Below are positions 11,258 through 21,884 of a DNA stretch of 64,000 nt, piece by piece (position 1 is the first letter of the stretch; each line of letters begins with the position of its first letter). The translations under genes and the position numbers were made by a program. The stretch is from contig JAGKQI010000052.1 of the NCBI GenBank assembly GCA_018806915.1, positions 372,001 through 436,000 on the forward strand. The letters run 5' to 3'. Source of the stretch: Phytophthora colocasiae. Lineage: Eukaryota; Oomycota; Peronosporomycetes; Peronosporales; Peronosporaceae. Under the pieces are notes generated by a model. That model worked only from the letters and a program-made list of their open reading frames with translations. It ran no database searches and had not been told where the DNA came from.

Positions 11258-12131
11258 CTACAATGTTTTACACCATTAATACTGTATAGTGCTAGTAAGT
11301 ATTATTCGATAAGGGAAAAAGGCTTTCCAGTCACCTTGGCATTTCTCTTCTTGTTACTTCTGCAATAATATACACAAGTAGTTTTACTTCGTTTAGAAAA
11401 TGCGTCGTCAACTTTTTACATTATTGAGCTACGGTATTGAACATTCAGGTCGGACACGCACCTGGCGTACGAGGCTGAGAAGAGCTCGTGTTGGTCGTTA
11501 CGACAGCCCAGTCGCAGGAATCTACAGCTCGAGACACGAAGGCTGGACGTCATGAGCTTTTGCTAAGGTGTCCACGTTGAATTGTGTGTGGCAAAAAGAT
11601 TTTTGGGGCGACGCAAAGTCGGTCGGATATGTCGGTCGTGAATCTGTGTCTAAATTTGATTGTGTGTGAAAAGTAGGCCATTTGAGTAAAAGGTGGCAAA
11701 TTGATTACAATAACAAAACGAAGATAGTGCAACGCAACAGCTCTCTTACAGTTTGCACATTGAATCACTGGCCATGACACAACCGACCTGGCAATAATAC
11801 AGAGACGAAGCATAGTGACAGAGACACCGGATCGAGGGCCCAGCGCACGAGAAATGCTGAATTAGAAGCCGTGCCGTTTCAATTGTGGGCCAAAACTTGT
11901 GCCTGGTCGCTTGAAGACCATTTGACTTGGCGCTATCCGGGTCTTTTTCAATGGTCGCTTGTGAATCTTTTAACGCCACAATGCAGGATCACGGCGTGAA
12001 GAGATTTTTATCAACAGTTCAGTACGAAATGTTTGACGAAACTACCTCGAAAGACCAATAGATCAAATTTGAGTTTTAACGATCTAAACAGTTTGCGACT
12101 GCCGAGCTAATACACTGCATTCGAGATTCTA
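11258..12131. other. No clear gene; inner palindrome arm and loop start
   Basis: Up to 11741 this mirrors 12782-13254 and is probably the 5' flank of gene U. A 51-codon ATG frame at 11399-11554 has no recognisable features. 11742-12131 is unique loop sequence without a credible long frame; it recurs in copy II at 29252-29638. Confidence 0.5.
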
Positions 12132-12723
12132 GTCGTGAAGTCGCAGAGGAAGACTGTTACGAGTTCCGTCGTCATGTGGGACTGTAACGAGATTTCGGGC
12201 TTTTGCTGCTCTCGAGGCGATCAGGCAACGGTGGTGAAGACTTTGAAGTACTCTCAACCGGTGAAGTTGCCTGCCCCTGATGAACTTGAAGCATTACTGT
12301 GTCCTCGGTCAGAGGGTGACTACAAAAGCAGTGGCGAGAGATTTTCTCGGATATCAGTTCATCTACGGCTCCATCTTCCACGAGGTACAACCTCGAGGCT
12401 TCTTCGGCTGTCGATAGTGAAGATGAAGATGACAAAGACTCTGAATTCCGTCTACATTCCGACGACCACGTTGCCGTGCGAACTGCGAGTTTCTCACGTT
12501 CCAGTCGATTTGCTCGCAATGAAGGATGGTGCTTCCTAGAACATTTCTTGTCGCTTTAGCTACTCCCTTCGACTTGTACGAATCCTCGACAACCTCCACA
12601 TCCTCGATCAACATCGATGACCCCACGGGATTCACCATCGTCTTGAGTTCAATGCCACCAAGTGAATTAACCACGGAAAAGATGACGAGCAACCGCGTCA
12701 CTGGCATCACCGCGGTGTATTAA
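12132..12723 (+). pseudogene. START/FYVE-family fragment in palindrome loop I
   Basis: The fragment is homologous to the N-terminal part of the gene at 58929-60188. It has VMWDCNEISGF, DELEALLCPRSE, SVYIPTTT-type out-of-frame pieces and DDPTGFTIVLSSMPPSELTT. At least two frameshifts separate the pieces and no FYVE finger follows, so it is a truncated pseudogene. Near 12520 it keeps seven bases (AATGAAGG...) that copy II lacks. Confidence 0.75.
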
Positions 12724-12726
12724 ATA

Positions 12727-12759
12727 CAACAGTTCCACCAAATTTTGGTGGAACTGTTG
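12727..12759. repeat. Perfect 16-bp hairpin with 1-nt spacer
   Basis: CAACAGTTCCACCAAA is followed by one T and then by its exact reverse complement. Copy II (near 30220) has only the right arm, so one arm was created or lost between copies. It lies at the inner edge of the START/FYVE fragment. Confidence 0.9.
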
Positions 12760-13254
12760 CACCAAACGGTTCTTAAGACACGCTGTTGCGTTGCACTATC
12801 GTTTTGTAATTGTAATCAATTTGCCACCTTTGCTCAAATGGTCTACTTTTCACACACAATCAAATTTAGACACAGATTCACGACCGACATATCCGACCGA
12901 CTTTTGCGTCGCCCCAAAAATCTTTTTGCCACACACAATTCAACGTGGACACCTTAGCAAAAGCTCATGACGTCCAGCCTTCGTGTCTCGAGCTGTAGAT
13001 TCCTGCGACTGGGCTGTCGTAACGACCAACACGAGCTCTTCTCAGCCTCGTACGCCAGGTGCGTGTCCGACCTGAATGTTCAATACCGTAGCTCAATAAT
13101 GTAAAAAGTTGACGACGCATTTTCTAAACGAAGTAAAACTACTTGTGTATATTGTTGCAGAAGTAACAAGAAGAGAAATGCCAAGGTGGCTGGAAAACTT
13201 TTTCCCTTATCGAATAATACTTACTAGCACTATTAATGGTGTAAAACATTGTAG

Positions 13255-15652
13255 CTACTACGATGCTTCCCTCATTGCTGCCCGGGCCATATCGAGCGCA
13301 GTTATTGTGGCTCTTCGTTGCACATGCTCGTCACCTTTAAGTCGGATGAGGACGCCGCTGCGGCCAATGAGGAGGAGGATCTGGTCGTGTGTGCGCGGTT
13401 CGAAGGTGCCGCTGATGTGGCTCTACCTGGTGTGGGGTACGGTGTGACTCCATTGCCTCTGGGTTCCATTACAGCTTTGCCTAGCTGTGCACTTCGAGTC
13501 GGAGGGTCTGCGGTCGAGAGTGACTGGGTACTCGGCGAGAAGGTGACTGAAATCTACCAGCAGCAGATCCCTAAGGTGCGAAGGTCGCTTGTATTTGATG
13601 GCAACTGAATCAACTAACGGCTATTTTCTTTGTTCATCATATAGAACTCCATTCTGTATTTATTCAACAACCGTCGCAGTCCGCAATGGTACTACGGCTA
13701 TGATAGTGGATCTACCAAGGCACACCGGGAATTGAAGCATGTGCTCGCTGCGTACATTTTCCAGTTGCATCGTCATCCAGAACACCAAGCGCAACAGACC
13801 CGTGGCTCTCAATCGGGCGGCTTAAAACCAGCTGCAAGGCTAGCCACGGTGGCTGTTCGTCATGCATCATCTTCGTTCACGATCATCTCGTACCGCCGGC
13901 TGAATGATACGCGCCGACCTAAGAAACACCCCGAGAAGGAGCAACAAACAGCATCCCCAGAAGTGAAGCCGGAACCACACGTGACCATTCCACGTAAAAC
14001 TACGTCGCATCAGACCAACACCGGCAGTATCAGGCAGCAGGATGTCAGAGATATTGATGGTACACATTTTACAGGGCTTCAAATCCAGTCTGTAGACGAA
14101 AATGTGGACGAACTAGAGGAAAAAAGAAGCTTCTCAACGGGAGCGCCTCCGCTTGGTCTGCCTCCTCTGCACACAGCACTTCACTGTCCAATTTGCAGTT
14201 CACCACTGAGTCACCCATCGCACAATCACCGTTCTCTCCGCCAAACGATCGAAGACGTACAGCTACTTCTCGTGCTGCACAACTTCATGAGCTCCACCCC
14301 ACTAGATGCATTTACGTTTCACTTCGGCCACATGAATTTTCGAATCCAGCGCCACTGGCTTGCTGCATTATCACCGTTCGCTCAAACTCACCATCTCGAG
14401 TCATCGATGAGATCCACCACAGCCAGTGAGCTGATTGCGAACTTGGCGTCCAAGTTTCGCTGGCTCAGTTTATACCGGACACAGTGCAACTTGATATCGT
14501 TGCGAACGACCTCGTACGCGAGCAAAGGGTTTTGCAATTGTGCGCAGATTTGTTGTTGGATACGTTTTCTTCGTCGCGCATCCGGCGGACATTTAGCCAA
14601 GCCATCGTTGGGCAAGGCTTTGTATCGTTTGCGTCATGTGAACAATTTTGTCGGTTGGTTGCAGAATTCATTGAGGAGCTTACAGAACTACTTCAAGCTC
14701 AGACTCTTCATAGTGGCGAACGCACCGAAGACCCCATCACTATGCTATCGCTCGTTGACGAAGTTCTCTCGTTGATTTATGGAGAGGCCAAGTATCAATC
14801 ACTCCGTGAGAAGACGTCGTCGCTTCTCCTTCGTCGGGACGAATCTTTTGTGATCGAAGTACAAGTGTTGTATCGCAGTTTCCAGCAACATCAGGCTCAA
14901 AGGCAAGTGGATATCCCGAATACATCCAATAGGTATTTGGAAGTGGATTATACTAGACGAGCACTGATACCTGAGGTTTCTGAGGTGGGCACAATAATCG
15001 GAGGCTATCAAGTGGTGTCTGGAACAGCCGATGGTTTATAGAACCACTCTCAATCTCCGTTCTCTCTCCTTCCGGAGCCAATACATCTGAGAGCAGCACG
15101 TCGTTTTCCAGGCTATCGCTTCTATCGGTTATTACGCTGCTTCGGATGTTTGCGAGTGTGGATATTTCCATCGAAAACTCGCGAGTCACTGTTGTAGCGG
15201 CGATGGCCAGCGTCCCATCAGGAACGGAGCTCATACTGGACGGGCAACCTCACATAATTGACACGTTACCCAACGGACTTTCATCTGTGGCTGGTGCAAC
15301 GCTGCTGGGTGAGAGCTGGCATGTGAACCAGTACCAAGGTTTTATATCAGACGATGGGTCTTCGATCGAGCTTCTGCTTGTTTCGTTGCCATCTTCATTC
15401 TCCAGCCGTATTCTCAGCTCTTGTGACGCTCGTCGCATGCATTTGCTACTGGAGCTAGACGAAACTCGAGGTCGTGGTGAGAAGGGGTTTATTGCAGTTG
15501 TAGAAGTCATTTCAGCGTTTATCAATTGGAACGAGTCTGGTCATCTGCCAACGGATGAAATGTTTGACAGTACTTCAACGTGGAGGTGGTCACCGATGAT
15601 GGAAGTGCACGCGACATACATTGGGCCGAAGGACCTACTCGTTGCTGGCTGA
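13255..15652 (+). pseudogene. Gene U2, uncharacterised gene, best-preserved middle
   Basis: The first visible exon runs from 13255 to AAG at 13575. The intron 13576-13644 has GTGCGA...ATATAG with a CTAAC branch-like motif, and joining it in phase gives QQQIPK then NSILYLFNN. The next exon is open to about 14457, where one T is missing relative to the other three copies (AAGTTTCGC versus AAGTTTTCGC), and from 14484 the correct frame runs uninterrupted through CEQFCRLVAEFIEELTELLQ to 15041. The final part, 15146-15652, is a beta-rich-looking segment in another frame, implying one more intron or indel. No domain is recognised. It is convergent with NLP2. Confidence 0.55.
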
Positions 15653-15876
15653 GTATATTTGAATAGGTTTGGACAAACTTGCGTCGCGATGAATCTCTTT
15701 GGCTGGTGCTGGGACATCGTGCCCAGAAATTGTCTTACTTCACATTGCAAATAACAAGATCCATTGCAACAACAAACTACTACGAAAGATTTTAGTGCCG
15801 GACATTGGTTCCTGTGATGTTTCAAAGACAATTTTACATTCAGCAGTCGCTGAAAATTGCCGTCCCCAAGTCTCAT

Positions 15877-16644
15877 TTAAAACGGCCATGCCTTGTCTAA
15901 GAGGTCTTCGTAGTGTTCGTCACTGAACGGAACCTCTACGTCCCCGAAAGAGTCACTTTTGTTAAGAGCCACCCGAGCCTCATCCGTCAATTGTTCCCAC
16001 ATGATCAAGTCCTGGTACTCGCCATCCCAAAGGGAGAAGTCCATGCCAACGTCGGTTGCATCATATCCGACTCGGAGAGACGTGTTGGAGCCGTAATATT
16101 CAACAAGTTGGGAGTTACGCCCTCCCCCCTCCGTTCGATAGCCAGCAAAATTCGACGGCCAGATCTTCTTCTCCTTCCAGTATTTCGTGTCGGACTTGGA
16201 CATGGAGACACCAACGATCTTTGAGGTCTCCAAGTCAGGGTTGATGATCCACACAACGACGTTCTTCCAGTCGTGACGTCTCGAAGGGAATCCCAGCCAG
16301 TTGAACCCTTTCGGGAAGTACCAGGCGTACATGATGGCCCACAGATCCTTGTACCAACCAGCTCGTCCATATACTTGAGCCCCCTTCGGCGCGTACATGC
16401 ACGCATCGTTCCCATTCGTCCCCTTGAGGCCACCAGTGACCTCACCGGCAGCATTTACAGCAGGAAAGGGGACGCATACCTTTTTCGATGTGTACAGTTG
16501 GGGTTTGAACTTGATAGCAGCTTTTTCAGAGACGGTAACAGGCTCAGGTTGAGGAAAAGGCTCGATCTTGTCATGATCAACAGTCGCAGACGCACTAGCA
16601 GCTAGTACTGCAAGGACTGTCACAAGAAGAAGGCGTAGATTCAT
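15877..16644 (-). CDS. NLP2, NPP1-family secreted protein
   Basis: 255 residues with the same signal peptide, Cys pair, AIMYAWYFPKG segment and Lys-substituted RRHDWK site as NLP1. The start was set at 16644, where the signal peptide begins; the open frame extends upstream to 16773 but that part is promoter sequence shared with the other copies. It differs from NLP3 by two codons, Lys to Met beside the second Cys (DACM) and Asn to Lys near the C terminus, both amino-acid changing. Loss of the acidic ligand makes cytotoxicity unlikely. The 5' flank has no SANT element. Confidence 0.92.
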   Translation of the reverse strand: MNLRLLLVTVLAVLAASASATVDHDKIEPFPQPEPVTVSEKAAIKFKPQLYTSKKVCVPFPAVNAAGEVTGGLKGTNGNDACMYAPKGAQVYGRAGWYKDLWAIMYAWYFPKGFNWLGFPSRRHDWKNVVVWIINPDLETSKIVGVSMSKSDTKYWKEKKIWPSNFAGYRTEGGGRNSQLVEYYGSNTSLRVGYDATDVGMDFSLWDGEYQDLIMWEQLTDEARVALNKSDSFGDVEVPFSDEHYEDLLDKAWPF

Positions 16645-16712
16645 CTCGAGTCGATGAAAGAGAAAGTGAGAGGTGTGTTTCGATGGTTGCAGACGTTGTA
16701 GATAAAGTAACC

Positions 16713-16854
16713 AGTGCTGTGAAGGCATTTGCCGAGTTGTTAAGATGCAGGTTAAGATGGGCTTCCCACACACTGTACTTTAGTTACTATGTACAGTAGC
16801 TTAGTTACTACAGTAAAGATAGGCTCTAGGATACATAGGATACATATCCTAGAG
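16713..16854. repeat. Tandem-duplication junction with inverted repeats
   Basis: The NLP2 flank ends in half of the TAAGATGGGCTTCC fold-back and then joins gypsy LTR sequence. At 16819-16860 GATAGGCTCTAGGATA is followed by 10 bases and its exact reverse complement; a second half-copy follows at 16861-16886. No gene is seen. Confidence 0.7.
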
Positions 16855-17126
16855 CCTATCATAGGATACATATCCTAGAGCCTATCTTTTCCTATCTTCT
16901 GATTTGGCTATCTACTAATGATTTCCCTATAAACTTCCACGTAGCAATGTTGACTTGACTCCTGGGCGTCGCATAATCAAGCTTCGAGAACCTTCTCGAA
17001 TTTCAGCGAATGAGACTCTCTCAATGTCTCAGCTGAATGGCGTAAACCACAATGGCATATTACCAGAATCTAGTTTTAGCCAATCACAAAGTGGGTACAT
17101 GTAGAGATATGTAGATTGCACTACAG
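16855..17126 (-). repeat. Gypsy A-type LTR remnant left of hAT copy II
   Basis: This is the reverse complement of 57945-58200 in the gypsy A 3' LTR, by direct comparison. It ends in GCACTACAG exactly where the hAT element begins. The missing first ~65 bp of that LTR lie on the far side of the hAT and SANT elements (22898-22967), so the hAT element jumped into an older LTR with ACTACAG duplicated. Confidence 0.8.
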
Positions 17127-17417
17127 CAGTGATGGCAGTAACGGTTTAGACGTCTGTTCGAAAAGACGCGTATTAACACCCCAAAAGACTGTTTATACGT
17201 CTTTTGCTGTCTAAACACAGCAAAAGACACGATACAATGTACCAGTGCGTCTTTTGACCAGTTTAGACAGTGTACCTCAGATGCCCAAATAATAGCCCAA
17301 TTCATTATCCTAATTTAGGGTTATCCTATTCTAGGATTTTTTGGGATTCATACTTGTACAACATCGAAGAACAACGCTACCTCCCTGTTCTTCGCCGTTT
17401 AACAGATCTTGCTAGGT

Positions 17418-20210
17418 ATGGGACGGCCCCCGAGTGCTGCTCGAAAACACTTTGTTAAAGTCTCTGGGCCGATGGCAAATAAGACACATTACTTTGTTCG
17501 TTGTCGGCACTGCCTCCATGCTCACGAAATGCGCTCAAAAGCGCGCTCACTGCAAACCCCGAGTCGTCGCGAGCCTGATTCCCCCATGCCCGAAAAGATC
17601 ATTGGACGCGTCGAGAATTTCACAAGGCATCTTCAACGATATCACGGTATTGTTGAAGAAGAGCAACTAACCACAACCGCAGCCGCCGCAGCAGCAGCAC
17701 CCGCCAGGCTTGACTCAACTTCCACAGGAAAACCTTATGGAAAGTAGGGGCAATGAGCGAAGCGAATCCCGTGTTACATCAGTTGGAGATAAATTGGAGC
17801 CTAGGGGGCCCGTTATTAGCTCACCTCATCACCAACGTCAGCTGGAAAGGTTGTTGCTGGAATTTCAAGTATCGTTGGCATTACCGGATACGTTTGTGGA
17901 GCATCCGGCAACCTTACGTCTTTTTGAGTTTCTGAACCCAGCGTGTACAGGTTTACTACCATCACGACGCGTACTTGGTGGACGCATCTTAGATGCGTGC
18001 GCCAAAGAGTATCAGGAGCAGAGTGCTGCAGCGCTACGAAAGGTACAGGACACCACTGGAGGTCGCATAAATTTTTTGAGTGACGTTTGGCAGAATATCG
18101 CTAAAACGCATTTGCTGGGTGTTCATCTAACTCTTTTTGGAAATGTATACATTGAAGGTATGCACAAGGTCGATTCCGATCACCACGGTTGTGCGATCGC
18201 CCGTCAAATGGAAAATTTGATAATTAAACTATTACGGGATGAATGGGTTATTGGATCTGCAATTACTGATGACGCTGGTCAGTGTCGCCGAGCACGCGGA
18301 ATCTTAGCTTTACGATGGCCAAATATTTACTTTGGAAAATGCTTTGCCCACGATATTAATAATCTCGTCAAAGCTGTTTTGAAAACACCCAGTTTCTATA
18401 ACGTTGCAGACCAAGCTGCATCCGCTGTAAATGCACTGAACGCTTCGTCTTCAAAGTGGCTTCCACGGGTTGATGCAGTCATTGCAAGTACATACGAGAT
18501 AAGGGGTGGTGGCTCACTCGCTTTGTTAACACTTTGCGATACTAGATGGAACTCGATGCAGGGTGCTTTGCATCTCTGCTCCGGGTTAAGACGGCTTTGA
18601 AGCAATTTGTGGTGCGGTATCAAACAAACAAAGACCTGCCTTATTCCGTGCGCGTTTTAGGAGATGATACCTTTTGGAAATCTCTTGAAGATGCTGAAAG
18701 GACGATAAGACCTCTGTGTAACGCATCTTACACTCTGCAACGCGATAATAACAACCTCGTGGATGTAGTTTTGTGCTTTCGAGACATTTTTGATGGGTTT
18801 TTGACTGGATCGCACTCCGAGGAACTTGTTCGACTGGTTGAGCAGCGTTGGAAAGACTGTGAGCAGCCACTGTTCATGTTAGCACTATTCTTACATCCAG
18901 AGCACATCGAAACTGCTGCCGCACTACCAAGAACACCAATATCCTCTGTTACTGCCGCTTGCAATTTTGCTGTTCTGTACTTCAAGCGTTTTTTTCCGAA
19001 TCGCGATCCCGGTCAACTTCGGGATCAAATGAGCCGTTGGTGCAATCGTGAGCTGTACGAAAGTGACGACGAACAGTTTTCGCTTAGTGATTTTGGTGGT
19101 GATATTGCTCGATTCTGGAAGTACGCACGAGAACTCAGCGCAGGTCCCAACCTACCCGATCTTGCCATTGGGGTGCTGTCAATAGCGGCGAATACAGCGC
19201 CATGCGAACGGTACTTCAGCGAGATCGCCAGAATCCATACACCAACACGAAACTGCCTCAAGCCGGAAAAAGCAAATAAGGCGGCTGCCATGCGCCAAGC
19301 TGTTCGATGCCGTCATCGAAAGCGTGAGGAAACCAATGGCGAGGAGATCACCGAAGAGGACAGCGAAGGCAACAAATATGTGGGGCGCGTTATCAAGCCA
19401 GACGAGCGTCCATTTTACCGTGACAGTCCCTCATTCGTTGCTGTCGATTCCAATTCGTTGTCTCCTATTCAAACACAGGGCAGCGCAAACGTGACACCCC
19501 GTCGGCTTTGTTTCTCGTTGAACAGCCCGACAGATACAGCAAGATGCCTATCTTCTACTCCATATCGCCCTCATACACCCGGTCACTCTTCTGCTCCAAG
19601 ACATTCACCAGCACCTTCAAGCTATCCACTTGTTGCTGCTACTCACCTATCGGGAAACAGTAGCGATGCTGTTGCTTCAGCGGTGAGTCTTGATGAATCT
19701 GAGCCCTTCGACCCAACTCGGACATTACATTTTTTGAGTGTTGCCTCCCGACAGACGCCCGCCGTTATGACATCTGGGAGTAACTTTACTGGAGAGGACA
19801 GTAATTCAGTGGGATTACTGGAATCCACTCGGCCACATTCTGTCGAGTTAATGCGCGCAAGTGGATTACCAAATAGCGCTCTCATCAACGATGACATCCT
19901 AGCGCACTGGAGGTGGATGCTTGACGCAATTCCTGATGCTGATGCGGAGAATAGTGAAGCTGAAACCAGTAACAACGAAGATATCCATCACACACGACAC
20001 CAAAACCATGGTTTCAATGAGTATGAAGCTATGGACATCGATCAACCAGATATAGAGCTGGGCGCCGGAGAAGATTTAATTCGGCTTCGTTCACGACCCA
20101 TTCCACTGCTCAATGATCCACACTTTCCTCAAGAGAAAATTCTTCCAGGCCTGCGTGGCAAGAAAACAACCCTTAAGAAGTTGTTTTATTTTCCCAGCAT
20201 GGCATCGTAG
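17418..20210 (+). pseudogene. hAT transposase, copy II, with BED finger
   Basis: Starting at MGRPPSAARK, the N-terminal block has CRHCLHAHEMR and HLQRYH, a BED-type zinc finger for DNA binding. The RNase H-like core (INFLSDVWQ, ITDDAGQC, TRWNS) and C-terminal dimerisation region (IAANTAPCERYFSE) follow, with a Ser/Pro-rich tail of about 300 residues to the stop at 20210. Frame breaks lie near 17675 and at about 18562 (one G fewer than copy I); two compensating one-base changes near 19717-19733 alter five residues relative to copy I. Around 930 residues if the frames are read together. It would not give a full transposase as it stands. Confidence 0.85.
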
Positions 20211-20395
20211 ATTAGCCAAGATCTACGGAGTTGTTCTAACTTCAGCGATGTACTTCATATTGAGTTCATCAAAGCTCAATATAAAGCGGGTTCATTCCAG
20301 GATGGGTTTCCTTTGTGTGCCGTTGCCGAGATGAATAGATCGAGTTGTAAGCGATTTATACGCGGTTTGTCAAGTCCAGCTTGGAATCCGAGTTT

Positions 20396-21154
20396 TTAGT
20401 TCTGGATATGATAAACACAGTGATACTTCCGCTCTGATTCAATCTCCAATACTGTAGATCGTATTCTATTCGCAGCATACACGGAAGCGCTCCAGCCATA
20501 ACAGTTGAACACAACTAATGGAACTCCTCGTTTGGACAACAGTTTGGCGATCTCCAGCATGTCAGCCTGCATTTGCACTCCGTTGCTCTTCATCTCTATC
20601 ACAATGGCTTCGTGCAGCTGGATCGAGTGCTCCACACACTTGCCCGTTCCCGATACGGTGTACACAATATCTTCGGGGTCGAACACTCGAACTTGTCCCC
20701 CGCCTGCAGCCGTCTCAATGGGTCCTCGCTTGTCGAAGACCTCTCCAGCTAACACGATGGCCTCGGTGCTCTTGTCCTTGTTAAAGTCTTGCGGCCATTG
20801 ATCCCCCTAATACTTGGTCTTTACCATGCGTCTCTTGATTGACAAGTTGATTGACAATTGCTGATCGTGAGCTGGCACTTCAATCTTGGGCATCTCCTCG
20901 TGCATGATGCCTCTACCAGGGGCATCCACTGTAGGTTTCTTCTCTGCAGCTCGCTCTTGTTGGCGAGGAGGTCCTCGTGGCACATGTGGCCTTGGATGCC
21001 GGCAGCACGAATACGATGGCCTCGAAGCTGGTACAGGATTTGATTTACTGAAGGTTAAGGTATTGGAGGCTGCGCTGCTGGATGAAGAGATCGAACAGAT
21101 CGTGGTGACAACACTATGCTTATTAGAAGACTCATCGGCGGTTGAGAGACCATA
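20396..21154 (-). pseudogene. Unidentified antisense hAT gene, copy II
   Basis: Same sequence as 3957-4834, but with five C in the run where copy I has four. This puts the upstream exon (SNKHSVVTTICS, AAEKKPTVDAPGRG, SIKRRMVKTKY) in one frame with GDQWPQDFNKDKSTEAIVLAG, separated only by a TAG at 20809-20807. A second change gives a premature stop at 20396. An acceptor-like TTTTAG precedes 21154, so upstream exons may exist. Function unknown. Confidence 0.5.
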
Positions 21155-21261
21155 CTAAAATTAAGTCAATGTTTCTAAGCGTAATTATGCGTGGCTGTAC
21201 GTAAATACTGTATATACGTCTGTAAAAAGCGTTTTTACTGTTTATACGTCTGATGTGTCTA

Positions 21262-21861
21262 TACACCGATCGACAGAATGCAACGACCACTTTCCGCAGG
21301 TGCAAAGTCTGTTCGGCGCGTGTAGACTGGTTATGTGAATTAATATCGATTTTGGTACCAAGATAGAGAGCAGCTGTATTTTGCACTAAAAATTGCACTA
21401 GTGACGGTTTAATGGATTCCCAGGCTGAAATGGCACGCTTTATCGTAGCCAAGCGCTCTCCTTTCGCCGTCGTAGCAGTAGCTGTTGCTCTTGCGTAGCT
21501 TTGCGTTGGCTTAGCCCCTCTATAGCTTAAAAGGACACGTCGTTTTTCTTGTATTGTGTAGTGCATGCGGCGTTGTTTGGCTGGCGCGTACACCTCGTCA
21601 AGGAGGCCTGTGTGTGGCAACCTCCTTTGCTTCCTGCAATACTGTCGCGGGTGGTGGGGGCTGCGAGGACTCCTCGTCCGCTTCCTCCATTTTATCGAGT
21701 GGCTGGTGGAGACCTCCGTTTTATCGAGTGGCTGGTGGAGTTTTATTTTAGCGATTGAACGCTGCATCGGGCAATTTGATTGGTTGATAACAAAATGTGC
21801 ACACAATTTTATATCACAGGCGCCCTTTTTATATGGACGCTGCATTCTGTCGATCGGTGTA
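21262..21861 (-). mobile_element. Pogo-derived MITE 2 inside hAT copy II
   Basis: Counterpart of 4942-5548 with the same TA-bounded TIRs, and 7 bp shorter through small deletions (CCC to CC, and GAGAGC lost near 21337). It was inserted before the 16-kb duplication. Confidence 0.85.
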
Positions 21862-21884
21862 ATCAGACTGTCTTTACCAGCACT

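Larger units (their letters stand above)
7776..11741 (+). repeat. Palindrome I, left arm
   Basis: This segment of about 3.97 kb is repeated in inverse orientation at 12782-16712. It contains NLP1 and gene U1 tail to tail. The inner edge is at the GCAACAG/CTGTTGC pair (11741 and 12782). Similarity is very high by eye, with scattered substitutions and small indels. Beyond the outer edge the arms continue for about 90 bp (6655-6766 and 16713-16808), interrupted on this side by SANT element B. Confidence 0.88.
12782..16712 (-). repeat. Palindrome I, right arm
   Basis: Inverted counterpart of 7776-11741, with gene U2 and NLP2 in mirror order. It keeps the empty SANT-element site (GTAACCAGTGCTG, 16705-16717) and the 11 bp missing from the U1 intron. 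Confidence 0.88.

Noticed and set aside
11399..11554. 51-codon ATG frame in the palindrome arm
   Set aside because: Arg-rich and short; it lies in the probable promoter side of gene U with no other support.
16645..16773. N-terminal extension of NLP2
   Set aside because: The frame is open, but this part is promoter sequence shared with other copies; the signal peptide starts at 16644.
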